Below, one piece after another: positions 44,216 to 52,951 of a stretch of 64,000 bases of DNA. This DNA is from Rhodobacter sp. CZR27. GTDB lineage: Bacteria > Pseudomonadota > Alphaproteobacteria > Rhodobacterales > Rhodobacteraceae. A program made the position numbers and the translations under genes. Numbering within the stretch: position 1 is the first letter of the stretch; each line of letters begins with the position of its first letter. The DNA lies in assembly GCF_002407205.1 (NCBI RefSeq), contig NZ_CP023548.1:1512501-1576500 (forward strand), read 5' to 3'. The notes below the pieces were generated by a model that worked only from the letters and a program-made list of their open reading frames with translations, was not told where the DNA came from and made no database searches.

Positions 44216-44986
44216 ATGAGCCGAGCCGCTCCGTTCCTGATCGACGATCTGCTTCCGCCGGGCGTGAGCCTGCTCGGCATCCGCCCGGTGAACTGCCGCC
44301 GGATCCCGCGCGCCGCCCGGGTGGTCGCCATGGCGCTGGACGATGCCTCGGCGCCCGACCTCCACGCCGATCTGGCGGAGCTGTCGGACGGCGGCGAGGA
44401 GGTGGCGTTGCTGATCGCGGCCGAGGGCAGGGGCCACGCCGATGCCGCGGCGGCGGCACTGGAGAGGCATGGTCTTCCCGGCCTCGTGCTGCGGATCGAG
44501 GCGCGGACCGGCCTCGACTGGATCGGCCGCCTGCAGGCGCTGGCCCGGCGGCTCGCGCCCGCCGCGGCACTGACGGCGGCGGAGCCTGCGGCCAGCGTCT
44601 CGGCGCGGCGCTATCTGGCGAAGATGCGCGAGCTTGAGGACCTGATCGATCCCCTGGCTGCGCCGGCCGAGCGGGAAAGCGAGCGGCTGCCGGACCGCGC
44701 GTTGAACTGGCGCGCGCGGCTGCACGCCCGGGCCGTGACGCGCTTTCTGCGCCGTCAGGGCGCTTCGAAGCGGCCCGGGCGGCCGGTGGCCGCAACGGTC
44801 CTTCCGGACCGGGCGCGGCTGGGGATCAAACCCTCGGCGCGCAGCCTCGGGTGCGAGGAACTGGCCCGCGAGGAGGCGCTGCTCGACCGGCTGATCGCCG
44901 AGGAACGCCTGCGCCGCGCGGCGCTCGTCCGGGCGGTGCCCATCCATGGCGGCGGACGGCTCCCGCGCTCCGGGCTCTGCGCTTGA
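44216..44986 (+). CDS. Unknown 256-residue protein
   Basis: 256 residues, soluble, family not recognised. The N-terminal half has an alternating alpha/beta pattern (ARVVAMALDD, then EVALLIAAEG, then GLPGLVLRIEA). The C-terminal half is Arg-rich and helical (LNWRARLHARAVTRFLRRQG). Ribosome site GGAG lies 8 bases before the ATG. It stands alone between the GntR gene and the sugar cassette. No catalytic motif seen; the basic tail could bind nucleic acid, but that is a guess. Confidence 0.7.
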   Translation: MSRAAPFLIDDLLPPGVSLLGIRPVNCRRIPRAARVVAMALDDASAPDLHADLAELSDGGEEVALLIAAEGRGHADAAAAALERHGLPGLVLRIEARTGLDWIGRLQALARRLAPAAALTAAEPAASVSARRYLAKMRELEDLIDPLAAPAERESERLPDRALNWRARLHARAVTRFLRRQGASKRPGRPVAATVLPDRARLGIKPSARSLGCEELAREEALLDRLIAEERLRRAALVRAVPIHGGGRLPRSGLCA

Positions 44987-45186
44987 CTTGAGGCGGACGC
45001 TTCCCGATTATCCGGGGGCGGGAGTGGATCGGCTCCTCCTTGGCGAGGTGCCCGGCAATTTCGGCTGGGCATAAGCGGGAGCAGGCCTGCGGTCCCGATG
45101 CCGATGGCGGTTGCCGCCTCAGTGGGGCCGTCGGGGTTCGTTTGAAGAAGAAGCCGGCTGCCGGCTCGGATTGATTGGAGAATTTG

Positions 45187-46242
45187 ATGCCTCTGAAAGT
45201 GCTTTACACCGGGGCCGACGGTTATGTCGGCGCGTTGCTCGGACCCTATCTGCTGGAAAAGGGCATCGACGCGGTGGGGCTCGACACCGGCTTCTACAGG
45301 AAGGGCTGGCTTTATCCGACCTCGGCGCCGCGGCCGGCGGTGATCACCAAGGACATTCGCCAGATCACCGCCGAGGATCTGCAGGGCTTCGACGCGGTGG
45401 CGCATCTGGCGGAGCTTTCGAACGATCCGCTGGGCCAGCAGTCGCCGGGCCTCACGCACGAGATCAACCACGGCGGCTCGGTCCAGCTGGCCGAGGCGGC
45501 ACGCAAGGCCGGCGTGAAGCGCTTCGTCTACATGTCGTCCTGTTCGGTCTATGGCGTGGGCCAGCCCGACCAGATCCTTGACGAGACGAGCCCGGTCAAT
45601 CCGCAGACCGCCTATGCCGAGTGCAAGGTGAAGGTCGAGCAGGACCTGACGAAGATGGCGGGCGACGATTTCGAGCCCTGCTTCCTGCGCAACTCGACCG
45701 CCTACGGCGCAAGCCCGCGCCAGCGCTTCGACATCGTGCTGAACGATCTTTGCGGGCTGGCCTGGACGACGAAGAAGATCACCCTGCAGTCGGACGGCTC
45801 GCCGTGGCGGCCGCTCGTCCACGCGCTCGACATGTGCCAGGCGGTGTGGCGCTCGCTGACCGCGCCGGCGGATGCCATCCGCGGCCAGTGCTACAACGTG
45901 GGCTCGAACGACCAGAACTACCGCGTCATCGAGATCGCGCGCATCGTGGCCGACACCTTCCCGGGCTGCGAGCTGGAGGTGGGCAAGGCCTCGGCCGACA
46001 ACCGCTCGTATCGTGTCAACTTCGACAAGATCCAGCGCGTCCTGCCCGAGTTCCGCTGCGAATGGACCGCCGAGCGCGGGGCGCGGCAGATGCGGCAGGT
46101 TTTCGAGCGCATCGACATGACGCCCGAGGAGTTCCGCTCGGAGCCCTATACCCGGCTGAAGATGCTGATGCGCCTGCGTGCCTCGAAGCTTCTGGACGAC
46201 AAGCTCTACTGGGCCAACCCGGTGGTCGAGGAGGTCGCATGA
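45187..46242 (+). CDS. NAD-dependent nucleotide-sugar epimerase/dehydratase
   Basis: 351 residues, extended short-chain dehydrogenase. The Rossmann motif TGADGYVG is at ~8-15. The catalytic Ser lies in YMSSCSVYG and the YxxxK pair in YAECKVK (~136-142). It acts on a nucleotide-linked sugar; the exact sugar is not readable. It is first of a coupled pair (ATGA overlap with the next gene) facing an RfbC-like gene. Likely role: surface polysaccharide or glycan precursor synthesis. Confidence 0.9.
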   Translation: MPLKVLYTGADGYVGALLGPYLLEKGIDAVGLDTGFYRKGWLYPTSAPRPAVITKDIRQITAEDLQGFDAVAHLAELSNDPLGQQSPGLTHEINHGGSVQLAEAARKAGVKRFVYMSSCSVYGVGQPDQILDETSPVNPQTAYAECKVKVEQDLTKMAGDDFEPCFLRNSTAYGASPRQRFDIVLNDLCGLAWTTKKITLQSDGSPWRPLVHALDMCQAVWRSLTAPADAIRGQCYNVGSNDQNYRVIEIARIVADTFPGCELEVGKASADNRSYRVNFDKIQRVLPEFRCEWTAERGARQMRQVFERIDMTPEEFRSEPYTRLKMLMRLRASKLLDDKLYWANPVVEEVA

Positions 46243-47585
46243 TCATCGTCGACACCGCGCTCGCGAAGCGGGCGGCCGAGGGGCGCCCGATCCGCGTGGG
46301 CATGGTCGGCGCGGGCTTCATGGGCTCGGGGATCGCGCTCCAGATCGCGAAGTCGGTGCCGGGGATGCAGCTGGTGGCGATTGCCGCCCGGCGCACCTCG
46401 CAGGCGGTCGCCGCCTTCGAGGCCAGCCGCACCGGCGAGGCGGTCCGCATCGCCACCACCCAGGCCGAGATCGAGGCCGCCATCGTGGCGGGCGAGCCGG
46501 TGGTGACCGACGATCCCGCCCTGATCGGTGTGGCCCGTGGGATCGAGGCCATCGTCGAGGTCACGGGCTCGATGGACTATGCGCTGCTCGCAGTCGAGGC
46601 GGCCATCGCCACGGGCAAGCATGTCATCCTGATGAATGCCGAGCTTGACGGAACCGTCGGGCCGCTGCTGAAGCGGAAGGCCGATGCGGCCGGGGTGGTG
46701 ATCACCAATTGCGACGGCGACCAGCCTGGCGTGCAGATGAACCTGATCCGCTTCGTGAAGGGGATCGGGGTCAAACCCGTCCTTTCCGGCAATATCAAGG
46801 CGCTGCAGGACGAATACCGCACGCCCGAGACGCAGCGCGGCTTTGCCGAGAAATGGGGCCAGAACGTCCACATGGTGACCTCCTTCGCGGACGGCACCAA
46901 GATCTCCTACGAGCAGGCGATCGTGGCCAACGGCACCGGCATGCGGGTGGCGAAGCGCGGGATGATCGGCATCGACCCGACCGGCAAGAACCCGACGCTG
47001 CCGCTCAGGCCGCTGGAGGAGTACGTCCAGATGTTCGCGCCCCATCTCGATCCCGAGGGGCCGGGCATCGTCGATTACATTGTCGGCGCGCGGCCCGGGC
47101 CGGGCGTCTTCGTGATCGGCACGCATGACGATCCGCGGCAGAAGCACTACCTGAACCTCTACAAGCTGGGCGAGGGGCCGTATTATCTGTTCTACACCCC
47201 CTATCACCTCTGCCATTTCGAGGTGCCGATGACCATCGCGCGGGCCGTGCTGTTCGGCGACGCAGCACTTGCGCCGGTCGGTGCGCCGCAGGTGGGGGTG
47301 GTCGCGGTGGCCAAGCGCGACCTGAAGGCGGGCGAGGTGCTGGACGGCATCGGCGGCTTCACGATCTACGGCCAGGCCGACAACATGGATGCGGTCGTGG
47401 CCGAACGCCTTCTGCCCATGGGCCTTGCCGAGGGTGGCGTGCTGCTTCACGACGTGCCGAAGGACCGGGCGCTGACCTTCCGGGACGTGCGCCTGCCGGA
47501 AGGCCGCCGGATCGACGCGCTCTACGAGGAGATGGAGCGCGAGTTCGGTCTCTCGCGCCCCGTCGAGGATCACGCCCTGGTATAG
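46239..47585 (+). CDS. Homoserine-dehydrogenase-like oxidoreductase with SAF domain
   Basis: 448 residues. The N-terminal NAD(P)-binding fold has VGMVGAGFMGSG (~20-31). A central catalytic-type domain includes NCDGDQPGVQMNLIRF, and a C-terminal SAF domain (~350-420, VAVAKRDLKAGEVLDGIGG) follows. Members of this family occur in glycan gene clusters, but the reaction is not firmly known. It is translationally coupled to the epimerase. Its end overlaps the convergent rfbC-like gene by 16 bases. Confidence 0.85.
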   Translation: MIIVDTALAKRAAEGRPIRVGMVGAGFMGSGIALQIAKSVPGMQLVAIAARRTSQAVAAFEASRTGEAVRIATTQAEIEAAIVAGEPVVTDDPALIGVARGIEAIVEVTGSMDYALLAVEAAIATGKHVILMNAELDGTVGPLLKRKADAAGVVITNCDGDQPGVQMNLIRFVKGIGVKPVLSGNIKALQDEYRTPETQRGFAEKWGQNVHMVTSFADGTKISYEQAIVANGTGMRVAKRGMIGIDPTGKNPTLPLRPLEEYVQMFAPHLDPEGPGIVDYIVGARPGPGVFVIGTHDDPRQKHYLNLYKLGEGPYYLFYTPYHLCHFEVPMTIARAVLFGDAALAPVGAPQVGVVAVAKRDLKAGEVLDGIGGFTIYGQADNMDAVVAERLLPMGLAEGGVLLHDVPKDRALTFRDVRLPEGRRIDALYEEMEREFGLSRPVEDHALV

Positions 47586-48103
47586 TCGGGCCAGGCGGCG
47601 TCCTTCTCGGATATCACCGAGATCTCGCCGTCCCAGCGGATGCCGAAGGCGGGATCGTCCCAGCGGACGCCGCCTTCGGCGCCGGGCGTGTAGGCGGTGG
47701 AGACGAGGTAGGACACGGCCGTGCCGGCCTCGAGCGTCAGGTAGCCGTGGGCGAAGCCCTCGGGGATGTAGAGCTGGCGATGGTCGCCGGCGCTGAGGTC
47801 GAAGCCTTCCCATTTCATGTAGGTCGGCGAGTCCGGCCGCAGGTCGATGATGACATCCTGGATGCGGCCGCGTGTGCAGGTGATCACCTTCACCTCGGCA
47901 TGCGGATGGCGTTGGTAATGCATGCCGCGCAGGGTTCCGGCTGCATGGTTGAACGAGCTGTTGTGCTGCACGAACCGGGTTGCCAGACCCGCCTTCGCCA
48001 TCTCCTCCTCGCAGAAGGTCCGCTCGAACCAGCCGCGGTGGTCGTCACGCGGTTCGGCTTCGATCAGGACGGCGTCCTTGAGGGTCGTGGGAATGAAACG
48101 CAT
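47570..48103 (-). CDS. dTDP-4-dehydrorhamnose 3,5-epimerase-like protein
   Basis: 177 residues, cupin fold of the RfbC family. DDHRGWFERTF, the catalytic-type His in RGMHYQ and the GFAHGYLTLE stretch are conserved. RfbC epimerises dTDP-keto sugars for rhamnose. RfbA, RfbB and RfbD are absent here, so another keto-sugar is possible. It runs against the sugar pair and overlaps its 3' end, an antisense overlap that may cross-regulate. Confidence 0.88.
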   Translation of the reverse strand: MRFIPTTLKDAVLIEAEPRDDHRGWFERTFCEEEMAKAGLATRFVQHNSSFNHAAGTLRGMHYQRHPHAEVKVITCTRGRIQDVIIDLRPDSPTYMKWEGFDLSAGDHRQLYIPEGFAHGYLTLEAGTAVSYLVSTAYTPGAEGGVRWDDPAFGIRWDGEISVISEKDAAWPDYTRA

Positions 48104-48693
48104 TCGTCAAGTCTCTCCATCGAAAGGGGCGCCCGGCTCCGGTGCCGGCATGGCTATGCGACTAAAGTCGGCGCCCAGAGACTGTGTCCAAGATCGCATC
48201 GGCGGGCAAGCGCAATCGAGACTGTCTCATATCGGCGAAACGGCGCCGAGTTTCCGGTCGAATCGCTGCCCGGGCGGCCTCGGGGACAGCACCCGGCGCC
48301 TTGCCCCCATTTCACGCGCGACAATCCGCCGACGAGTGCGATTGAGGCGTCAGGTATCGCTGTGGTTGTGCGGCAACCGGCTCTCGGTTGCACTTTTGGC
48401 TAAAGGGTGAAGGAAACATTGACGCAGCGGCCCGGCGGATACAGAAGTTAAAACACATTATCACTAAGAGTAGTGCCCAGACTTTTGAACGTATCCATTC
48501 GCTTACCAATTCCATTATGACAAGAAGTCGAAGGGGCGGCGGGAGCGAGCCGCCCCTTCGCTTCTTCGACTTCCCCTTTGCGGACGCCCCCTTCACCCCC
48601 TCCACGCGATGACGACGACCTGCCGCGCTTGCCCGCTGCGGGTCGAGGCACTAGGGAGGGTGCATCCCGCGTTCAGGTGTGAAGGACAACCTC
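48104..48693. other. 590-base intergenic region with an A/T-rich core and two hairpins
   Basis: Most of the window is strongly GC-rich, but ~48440-48525 is clearly A/T-rich. Hairpin one: GCAACCG-GCTCT-CGGTTGC at 48373-48391, followed by ACTTTT, terminator-like on the plus strand. Hairpin two: CGAAGGGGCGGC and GCCGCCCCTTCG at 48529-48560 around an eight-base loop. A small dyad CACTA-AGAG-TAGTG is at 48462-48475. The rfbC promoter must lie at the left end. A 74-codon open frame across the A/T-rich part (48388-48612) has no ribosome site and is not called. Confidence 0.55.
48529..48560. terminator. Strong 12-base-pair hairpin upstream of the SseB-like gene
   Basis: Perfect stem with an eight-base loop, flanked by partly complementary GAAGT / ACTTC arms that extend it. 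T-rich sequence follows on the plus strand, but not a clean run. It could end a short plus-strand RNA from the A/T-rich stretch, or insulate the next gene. Confidence 0.5.
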
Positions 48694-49482
48694 ATGACCC
48701 CGCTCGATCAGGCGCATGCCGCCATGGATGCCGCGCCCGGCGACGATGCCGCCCGGCTGCGGTTCTACGGCCGACTGGCGGATGGCGAGCTGTTCCTGCT
48801 GCTGGAACGCGAGCCCGAGGACGAGACCCTGACGCCGCAGGTCTTCGACCTCGAGGATGGCCCGGTGGTTCTGGTCTTCGACCTCGAGGAGCGGCTGTCG
48901 GCCTTCACCGGGATGCCCGCGCCCTATGCGGCGCTGCCGGGGCGGGTCATTGCCGGTCTTCTGGCCGGGCAGGGGATCGGCCTGGGGGTCAATCTCGGCG
49001 ATGCGCCCTCGGCGATGCTTCTACCGCCCGAGGCAGTGGACTGGCTGGCCGAGACGATCGGCCATGCCCCGTCCGAGGCGGAAGCCCGCCCGGTGAGCTT
49101 CCAGCCTCCGCAGCTGTCCGAGGCGCTGGTCGAGGCGCTTGACGCCAAGCTGGCGCGGGCAGGTGGGCTGGCGGGTCACGCGCTTCTCGCCGCCGTGCGC
49201 TATGCCGACGACCGCGAGGGGCACATGCTCGCCTTCATCGCCGCAGTCGAGGGCGCCCGTCCGGCACTTGCCCGGGCGGTGTCGGAGGCGCTGACCTTCT
49301 CGGGCGTTGAGGCCGGGGCGCTCGACGTGGCTTTCCTTGACGAGGACGCGCCCGCGGCCGTCGCGATTGCCCGCGTGGGACTGCGGTTCGATCTTCCTGC
49401 GCCCCCGGCGCCGGAACTGCGCGAGGAACATGTCCCGGTTCCGCCGGGAATGGACCCGGACAATCCGCCGATCCTGCGCTAG
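48694..49482 (+). CDS. SseB-domain protein
   Basis: 262 residues. An N-terminal SseB-type domain (~5-125: RFYGRLADGELFLLLE, VFDLEERLSAFTG) and a C-terminal SseB_C-like domain (~130-240) are seen. The name is historical; this branch is a housekeeping protein of unknown role in alpha-proteobacteria. ATG 48694 is chosen because GAAGGA lies 7 bases upstream; an in-frame GTG at 48679 is possible. It ends in a Pro/Asp-rich tail. Confidence 0.8.
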   Translation: MTPLDQAHAAMDAAPGDDAARLRFYGRLADGELFLLLEREPEDETLTPQVFDLEDGPVVLVFDLEERLSAFTGMPAPYAALPGRVIAGLLAGQGIGLGVNLGDAPSAMLLPPEAVDWLAETIGHAPSEAEARPVSFQPPQLSEALVEALDAKLARAGGLAGHALLAAVRYADDREGHMLAFIAAVEGARPALARAVSEALTFSGVEAGALDVAFLDEDAPAAVAIARVGLRFDLPAPPAPELREEHVPVPPGMDPDNPPILR

Positions 49483-49605
49483 GCCGGCCGCCGCAGACTC
49501 GGTCGGGCGGTGTTTTCCGCCCTGCGCAGCGGGTTGCCGATGGGGTACCAAGATACCGTTTTTGCAAGTGGCTGAGGAGCAAGGATTATTTGCTGCGTCA
49601 GGCCC

Positions 49606-49634
49606 TTGACCCGTGGCGGAAAATGCAAGACACA
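49606..49634 (+). promoter_or_regulatory. Possible housekeeping promoter for rplM-rpsI
   Basis: CTTGACC, typical of strong alpha-proteobacterial -35 boxes, starts at 49605, with a poor -10-like GACACA 17 bases later. It is 54 bases before rplM. A hairpin GGGCGG-TGTTTT-CCGCCC at 49505-49522 probably ends the upstream gene. Confidence 0.4.
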
Positions 49635-49687
49635 GCCGCATCCGAATTCGCGGGGGCTGCGCCTCCGCTCCATTCCAGGGATTCCCG

Positions 49688-50152
49688 ATGAAAACCTTCA
49701 CCGCTACGCCGGCGGATATCGAGAAGAAATGGATCCTCATCGACGCCGAGGGCGTCGTTCTGGGCCGTCTCGCCACGATCGTCGCCAACATCCTGCGCGG
49801 CAAGAACAAGCCGACCTTCACCCCCCACATGGACATGGGTGACAACGTCATCATCATCAACGCCGACAAGGTGCAGATGACCGGCAACAAGCGCGCCGAC
49901 AAGCGCTACTACTGGTACACGGGCCATCCGGGCGGCATCAAGTTCCGCACCGCTGCCCAGGTGCTCGATGGCGCCCATCCGGAGCGCGTGGTGATCAAGG
50001 CCGTCGAGCGCATGATCTCGCGCAACAGCCTTGGCCGCCAGCAGATGACCAACCTCCGCGTCTATGCCGGCGCCGAGCATCCGCACGAAGCGCAGCAGCC
50101 CACCGTTCTCGACATCAAGTCGCTGAACCCGAAGAACACCCGGAGCGCGTAA
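49688..50152 (+). CDS. rplM: 50S ribosomal protein L13
   Basis: 154 residues, full-length L13. [21 protein letters not shown] opens the protein; [18 protein letters not shown] and [13 protein letters not shown] are conserved L13 blocks. Co-transcribed with rpsI 3 bases later, the universal pair. Confidence 0.98.
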   Translation: MKTFTATPADIEKKWILIDAEGVVLGRLATIVANILRGKNKPTFTPHMDMGDNVIIINADKVQMTGNKRADKRYYWYTGHPGGIKFRTAAQVLDGAHPERVVIKAVERMISRNSLGRQQMTNLRVYAGAEHPHEAQQPTVLDIKSLNPKNTRSA

Positions 50153-50155
50153 GTC

Positions 50156-50638
50156 ATGGCCGACATCAAATCCCTCGACGATCTGAAATCGGTCGTGGCC
50201 GACGCCCCGGTCGCCGAAGCCACCATCGCGCGCGAGCCGGTGCGTGATGCGCTCGGCCGCTCCTATGCGACCGGCAAGCGCAAGGACGCGGTCGCCCGCG
50301 TCTGGATCAAGCCGGGCTCGGGCAAGGTCACCGTCAACGGCAAGCCGATGAGCGAATACTTCGCCCGTCCGGTGCTGCAGATGATCCTGCGCCAGCCGTT
50401 CAAGGTCGCCAATGTCGAAGGCCAGTTCGACGTGATGGCGACCGTCGCCGGCGGCGGCCTCTCGGGCCAGGCCGGTGCCGTGAAGCACGGCATCTCGAAG
50501 GCGCTGCAGCTTTACGAACCCTCGCTGCGCGGTGCGCTGAAGGCCGCGGGCTTCCTGACCCGCGACAGCCGCGTGGTCGAGCGGAAGAAGTACGGCAAGG
50601 CGAAGGCCCGCCGCAGCTTCCAGTTCTCGAAGCGCTGA
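50156..50638 (+). CDS. rpsI: 30S ribosomal protein S9
   Basis: 160 residues. The S9 core begins at [14 protein letters not shown] and ends in the invariant SFQFSKR, whose terminal Arg touches P-site tRNA. The N-terminal ~35-residue extension is normal for alpha-proteobacteria. A strong terminator follows. Confidence 0.98.
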   Translation: MADIKSLDDLKSVVADAPVAEATIAREPVRDALGRSYATGKRKDAVARVWIKPGSGKVTVNGKPMSEYFARPVLQMILRQPFKVANVEGQFDVMATVAGGGLSGQAGAVKHGISKALQLYEPSLRGALKAAGFLTRDSRVVERKKYGKAKARRSFQFSKR

Positions 50639-50658
50639 TCCGATCGTTCGATCGCCGG

Positions 50659-50687
50659 AAAGGCCCGCTCTCCGAGCGGGCCTTTTG
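50659..50687 (+). terminator. Rho-independent terminator after rpsI
   Basis: AAGGCCCGCTC (50660-50670), loop TCC, GAGCGGGCCTT (50674-50684), then more T. The cleanest terminator in the window. Confidence 0.92.
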
Positions 50688-50726
50688 CTATTTTGGCCGA
50701 CTGCCCCGGCGCCCTGTGCCGGACAT

Positions 50727-50754
50727 AAAAAAACGGCCGGGCAGGGCCCGGCCG
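50727..50754 (-). terminator. Rho-independent terminator after the DUF1127 gene
   Basis: CGGCCGGGC and GCCCGGCCG form a perfect nine-pair stem (50734-50754). On the minus strand it is followed by a run of seven T. It ends the minus-strand DUF1127 transcript 24 bases past its stop. Confidence 0.9.
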
Positions 50755-50778
50755 AGTCATGGGGAAAGGGTGGCGGTA

Positions 50779-51006
50779 TCAGGGTCGCCAGAAGGGTTTC
50801 GAGGCCTCGATCTCGGCCGCGCGGCGGGTCAGCCCGATGTCGCGCAGCAGATGCGGATCCAGCCGGGAGAGGCCGAGGCGCGTCAGGCGTCGCTCTTCCC
50901 ACCGCAGCACCACAAGTCCGAGGTCGAACAGCACACGCGCCAGCGGCGGCATCGGGCGGTTCAGATTGAGGACGGCAGGCGGAGTTTGCGGGATTGCGCG
51001 CGTCAT
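50779..51006 (-). CDS. DUF1127 (YjiS-like) small protein
   Basis: 75 residues. The C-terminal motif RLGLSRLDPHLLRDIGLTR is the DUF1127 signature, found in many small alpha-proteobacterial proteins, some of which bind RNA. ATG 51006 has a ribosome site (AGGTGC). It is divergent from the MocR-type regulator with an 85-base shared control region, so it is the likely regulated target. Function otherwise unknown. Confidence 0.88.
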   Translation of the reverse strand: MTRAIPQTPPAVLNLNRPMPPLARVLFDLGLVVLRWEERRLTRLGLSRLDPHLLRDIGLTRRAAEIEASKPFWRP

Positions 51007-51022
51007 CGGAGCACCTTTTGTA

Positions 51023-51044
51023 TTGATACAATCAGCCGTATCAA
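51023..51044. promoter_or_regulatory. Operator-like inverted repeat between DUF1127 and MocR genes
   Basis: TTGATAC, eight bases, GTATCAA: a perfect seven-base dyad. The heptamer ATACAAT recurs as direct repeats at 51026 and 51056 (exactly 30 bases apart), with ACACAAT at 51099. MocR/TauR regulators typically bind direct repeats, so these are good candidates for autoregulation and for control of the DUF1127 gene. Confidence 0.65.
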
Positions 51045-51091
51045 GTAATGTGACTATACAATGTGGGAACAACCGGCTCCAGAGGAACATT

Positions 51092-52495
51092 GTGACTGAC
51101 ACAATATGGCATCCCGACCTGACGCAGTTCCCCGGTCCGAAGTATCTCGGGCTGACCCGGGCGCTGCGCGAGGCGATCCGCGAGGGGGCGCTGACGCCGG
51201 GTGAGCAGCTTCCCACGGTGCGGGATCTGGCCTGGAGGCTGGGCGTGACGCCGGGGACGGTCTCGCGCGCCTATCAGATGGCCACGCAGGAGGGGCTGCT
51301 TGCCGCGACCGTCGGACGGGGCACCTTCGTCGCTGCCGCGGAACCGCGCCTCGGGCCCACTCAGGCCCTGTTCGTCGAGCGCGATCCGCAGGAGGACGAC
51401 GGCGTTCTGGACCTGCGCTCGCCGCAGCTTCCGGATGTCGGGCAGACCGCGCTGTTCGCCGAGGCGATGCGGCGCGTGGCAGGGCGGATCGGGCCGGACT
51501 GGCGCGACTATCCCACGCAGCGCGAGGAGTCCGCGCTGCGCCACGCCGTGCGCCAGTGGCTGGCCGACCGGGTGCTGGGCCCGATCGCGCCCGAGGACAT
51601 CGCGCTCACCCACGGCGGACAAAGCGCCATCGGCCTCGTCATGCTCTGCTGCCTGCGCGGCGACCGTCCAGTGGTGCTGACCGAGGAACTGGCCTATCCC
51701 GGCTTCCGCCACGCCGCCCGGCTGGCGCGGGCCGAAGTGGTGGGGGTGGAACTCGACCAGCACGGACTGCGCCCGGACGCGCTGGAGTTCTGCTGCCGGC
51801 GCCACGGCCCGCAGGTGCTCTGCGTCACCACCGAGGCGCAGAATCCGACCGCCGCCCGGATGCCCGAGGCGCGCCGGGCCGAGATCGTCGCCATCGCGCG
51901 CCGCTACGAGCTGCAGATCATAGAGGACGACTGCTATACTGTCGCCGAAAGCACCCTGCCTGCGATGCGCGCGCTGGCGCCCGAGCGGACATGGTATGTC
52001 GGCAGCCTGTCCAAGACCGTCTCGGCGGCCCTGCGCTTCGGCTACATCCTGTGTCCGACGGGGCGGGGCGAGGCGGGGCGCCTGACCGCGCAGCATGCCT
52101 TCTTCGCGCTCGGCCGGCCGGTCTCGGACCTGTGCCTCGAACTGTTCGGCAGTGGCGAGGCCGCCGAGGTGCGCCGCCGAGTGCAGGCGGCCTTTGCGGA
52201 TCGGCTGCAGACCATCGTGAACGGGCTGGGCGCCCATGATCTGGTCTGGCAGGCGGGGCTGCCCTTCGTCTGGCTGAGGTTGCCATCGGGTTGGCGCGCC
52301 TCGACCTTTGCCCGCATGGCCGAGGCCGAGGGCGTGCTGCTGCGCTCGGCCGATGAATATGCGCTGGTGCATGGCCGCTCGCCCAATGCGGTGCGGCTGG
52401 CCATCGCGGGCCATGCCGCGCGGTCGAGGCTCGAGGCGGCGGTGGACCGGCTGTCGCGGCTGCTGGCCTCTCCGCCGTCCGAACTGCCGGTGTGA
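51092..52495 (+). CDS. MocR/PdxR-type regulator (GntR DNA-binding plus aminotransferase fold)
   Basis: 467 residues. The N-terminal winged helix (~15-80: EAIREGALTPGEQLPTVRDLAWRLGVTPGTVSRAYQ) joins a type I aminotransferase-like domain (~100-460). The pyridoxal-phosphate lysine is K308 in GSLSKT; the phosphate-site pattern is kept. These proteins use PLP as a sensor. The start is GTG 51092 after AGAGGA. It is divergent from the DUF1127 gene. Target pathway not known. Confidence 0.92.
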   Translation: MTDTIWHPDLTQFPGPKYLGLTRALREAIREGALTPGEQLPTVRDLAWRLGVTPGTVSRAYQMATQEGLLAATVGRGTFVAAAEPRLGPTQALFVERDPQEDDGVLDLRSPQLPDVGQTALFAEAMRRVAGRIGPDWRDYPTQREESALRHAVRQWLADRVLGPIAPEDIALTHGGQSAIGLVMLCCLRGDRPVVLTEELAYPGFRHAARLARAEVVGVELDQHGLRPDALEFCCRRHGPQVLCVTTEAQNPTAARMPEARRAEIVAIARRYELQIIEDDCYTVAESTLPAMRALAPERTWYVGSLSKTVSAALRFGYILCPTGRGEAGRLTAQHAFFALGRPVSDLCLELFGSGEAAEVRRRVQAAFADRLQTIVNGLGAHDLVWQAGLPFVWLRLPSGWRASTFARMAEAEGVLLRSADEYALVHGRSPNAVRLAIAGHAARSRLEAAVDRLSRLLASPPSELPV

Positions 52496-52951
52496 GAAGA
52501 TCGCCCCGGAGGACCTGTCGAATCGGATCACGGCCCGACGGCTAAGGCGAGTTTCCGGGACGTGCCGCAGGGCATTGCGCGCCACGGGGCCGTGACCGGA
52601 ACCCCTGAACGAAGCCGCGGCGCGGTCGGGAAGGCGCGCGTTGCTGTGCTGCGGACGCGCGCAGGGCGGCAGGCTTTGCGTGCTGCCCAACGAAACGGCG
52701 GCGACGGTCGAGGTTGTGGCACTTGCAAACAAGGCCGGCGTGCAGGTTTCTCATCCGCTTCATCAAGATCAGAGGGCAAGGCACGGCATCGCAAAGACTT
52801 TCCGGATCTGACACCAAGGCCTCGCGTTCGGGCACGGTGCCCGTGGAAATGCTCAACCGCAGGGCAAGGCAGAGGGCGTTTCGCGCCGAAAGCCTTCCCT
52901 TGCGCCCGCACCTGTGCCAGAAGTTCGAGGCATTGGCGTAATGGGGGCGCA
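52496..52951. other. 456-base intergenic region before the ABC transporter
   Basis: Open frames on both strands here have no ribosome site and poor codon bias. TGGCACTTGC at 52717 looks like a sigma-54 box with the spacer missing, so it is not called. The promoter of the ABC operon must be here but was not identified. No binding-protein gene is present. Confidence 0.5.

Noticed and set aside
48388..48612. 74-codon plus-strand frame in the A/T-rich patch
   Set aside because: It would start at TTG without a ribosome site and runs through the 12-pair hairpin.
52717..52726. TGGCACTTGC before the ABC transporter
   Set aside because: The -24 and -12 halves are fused with no spacer.
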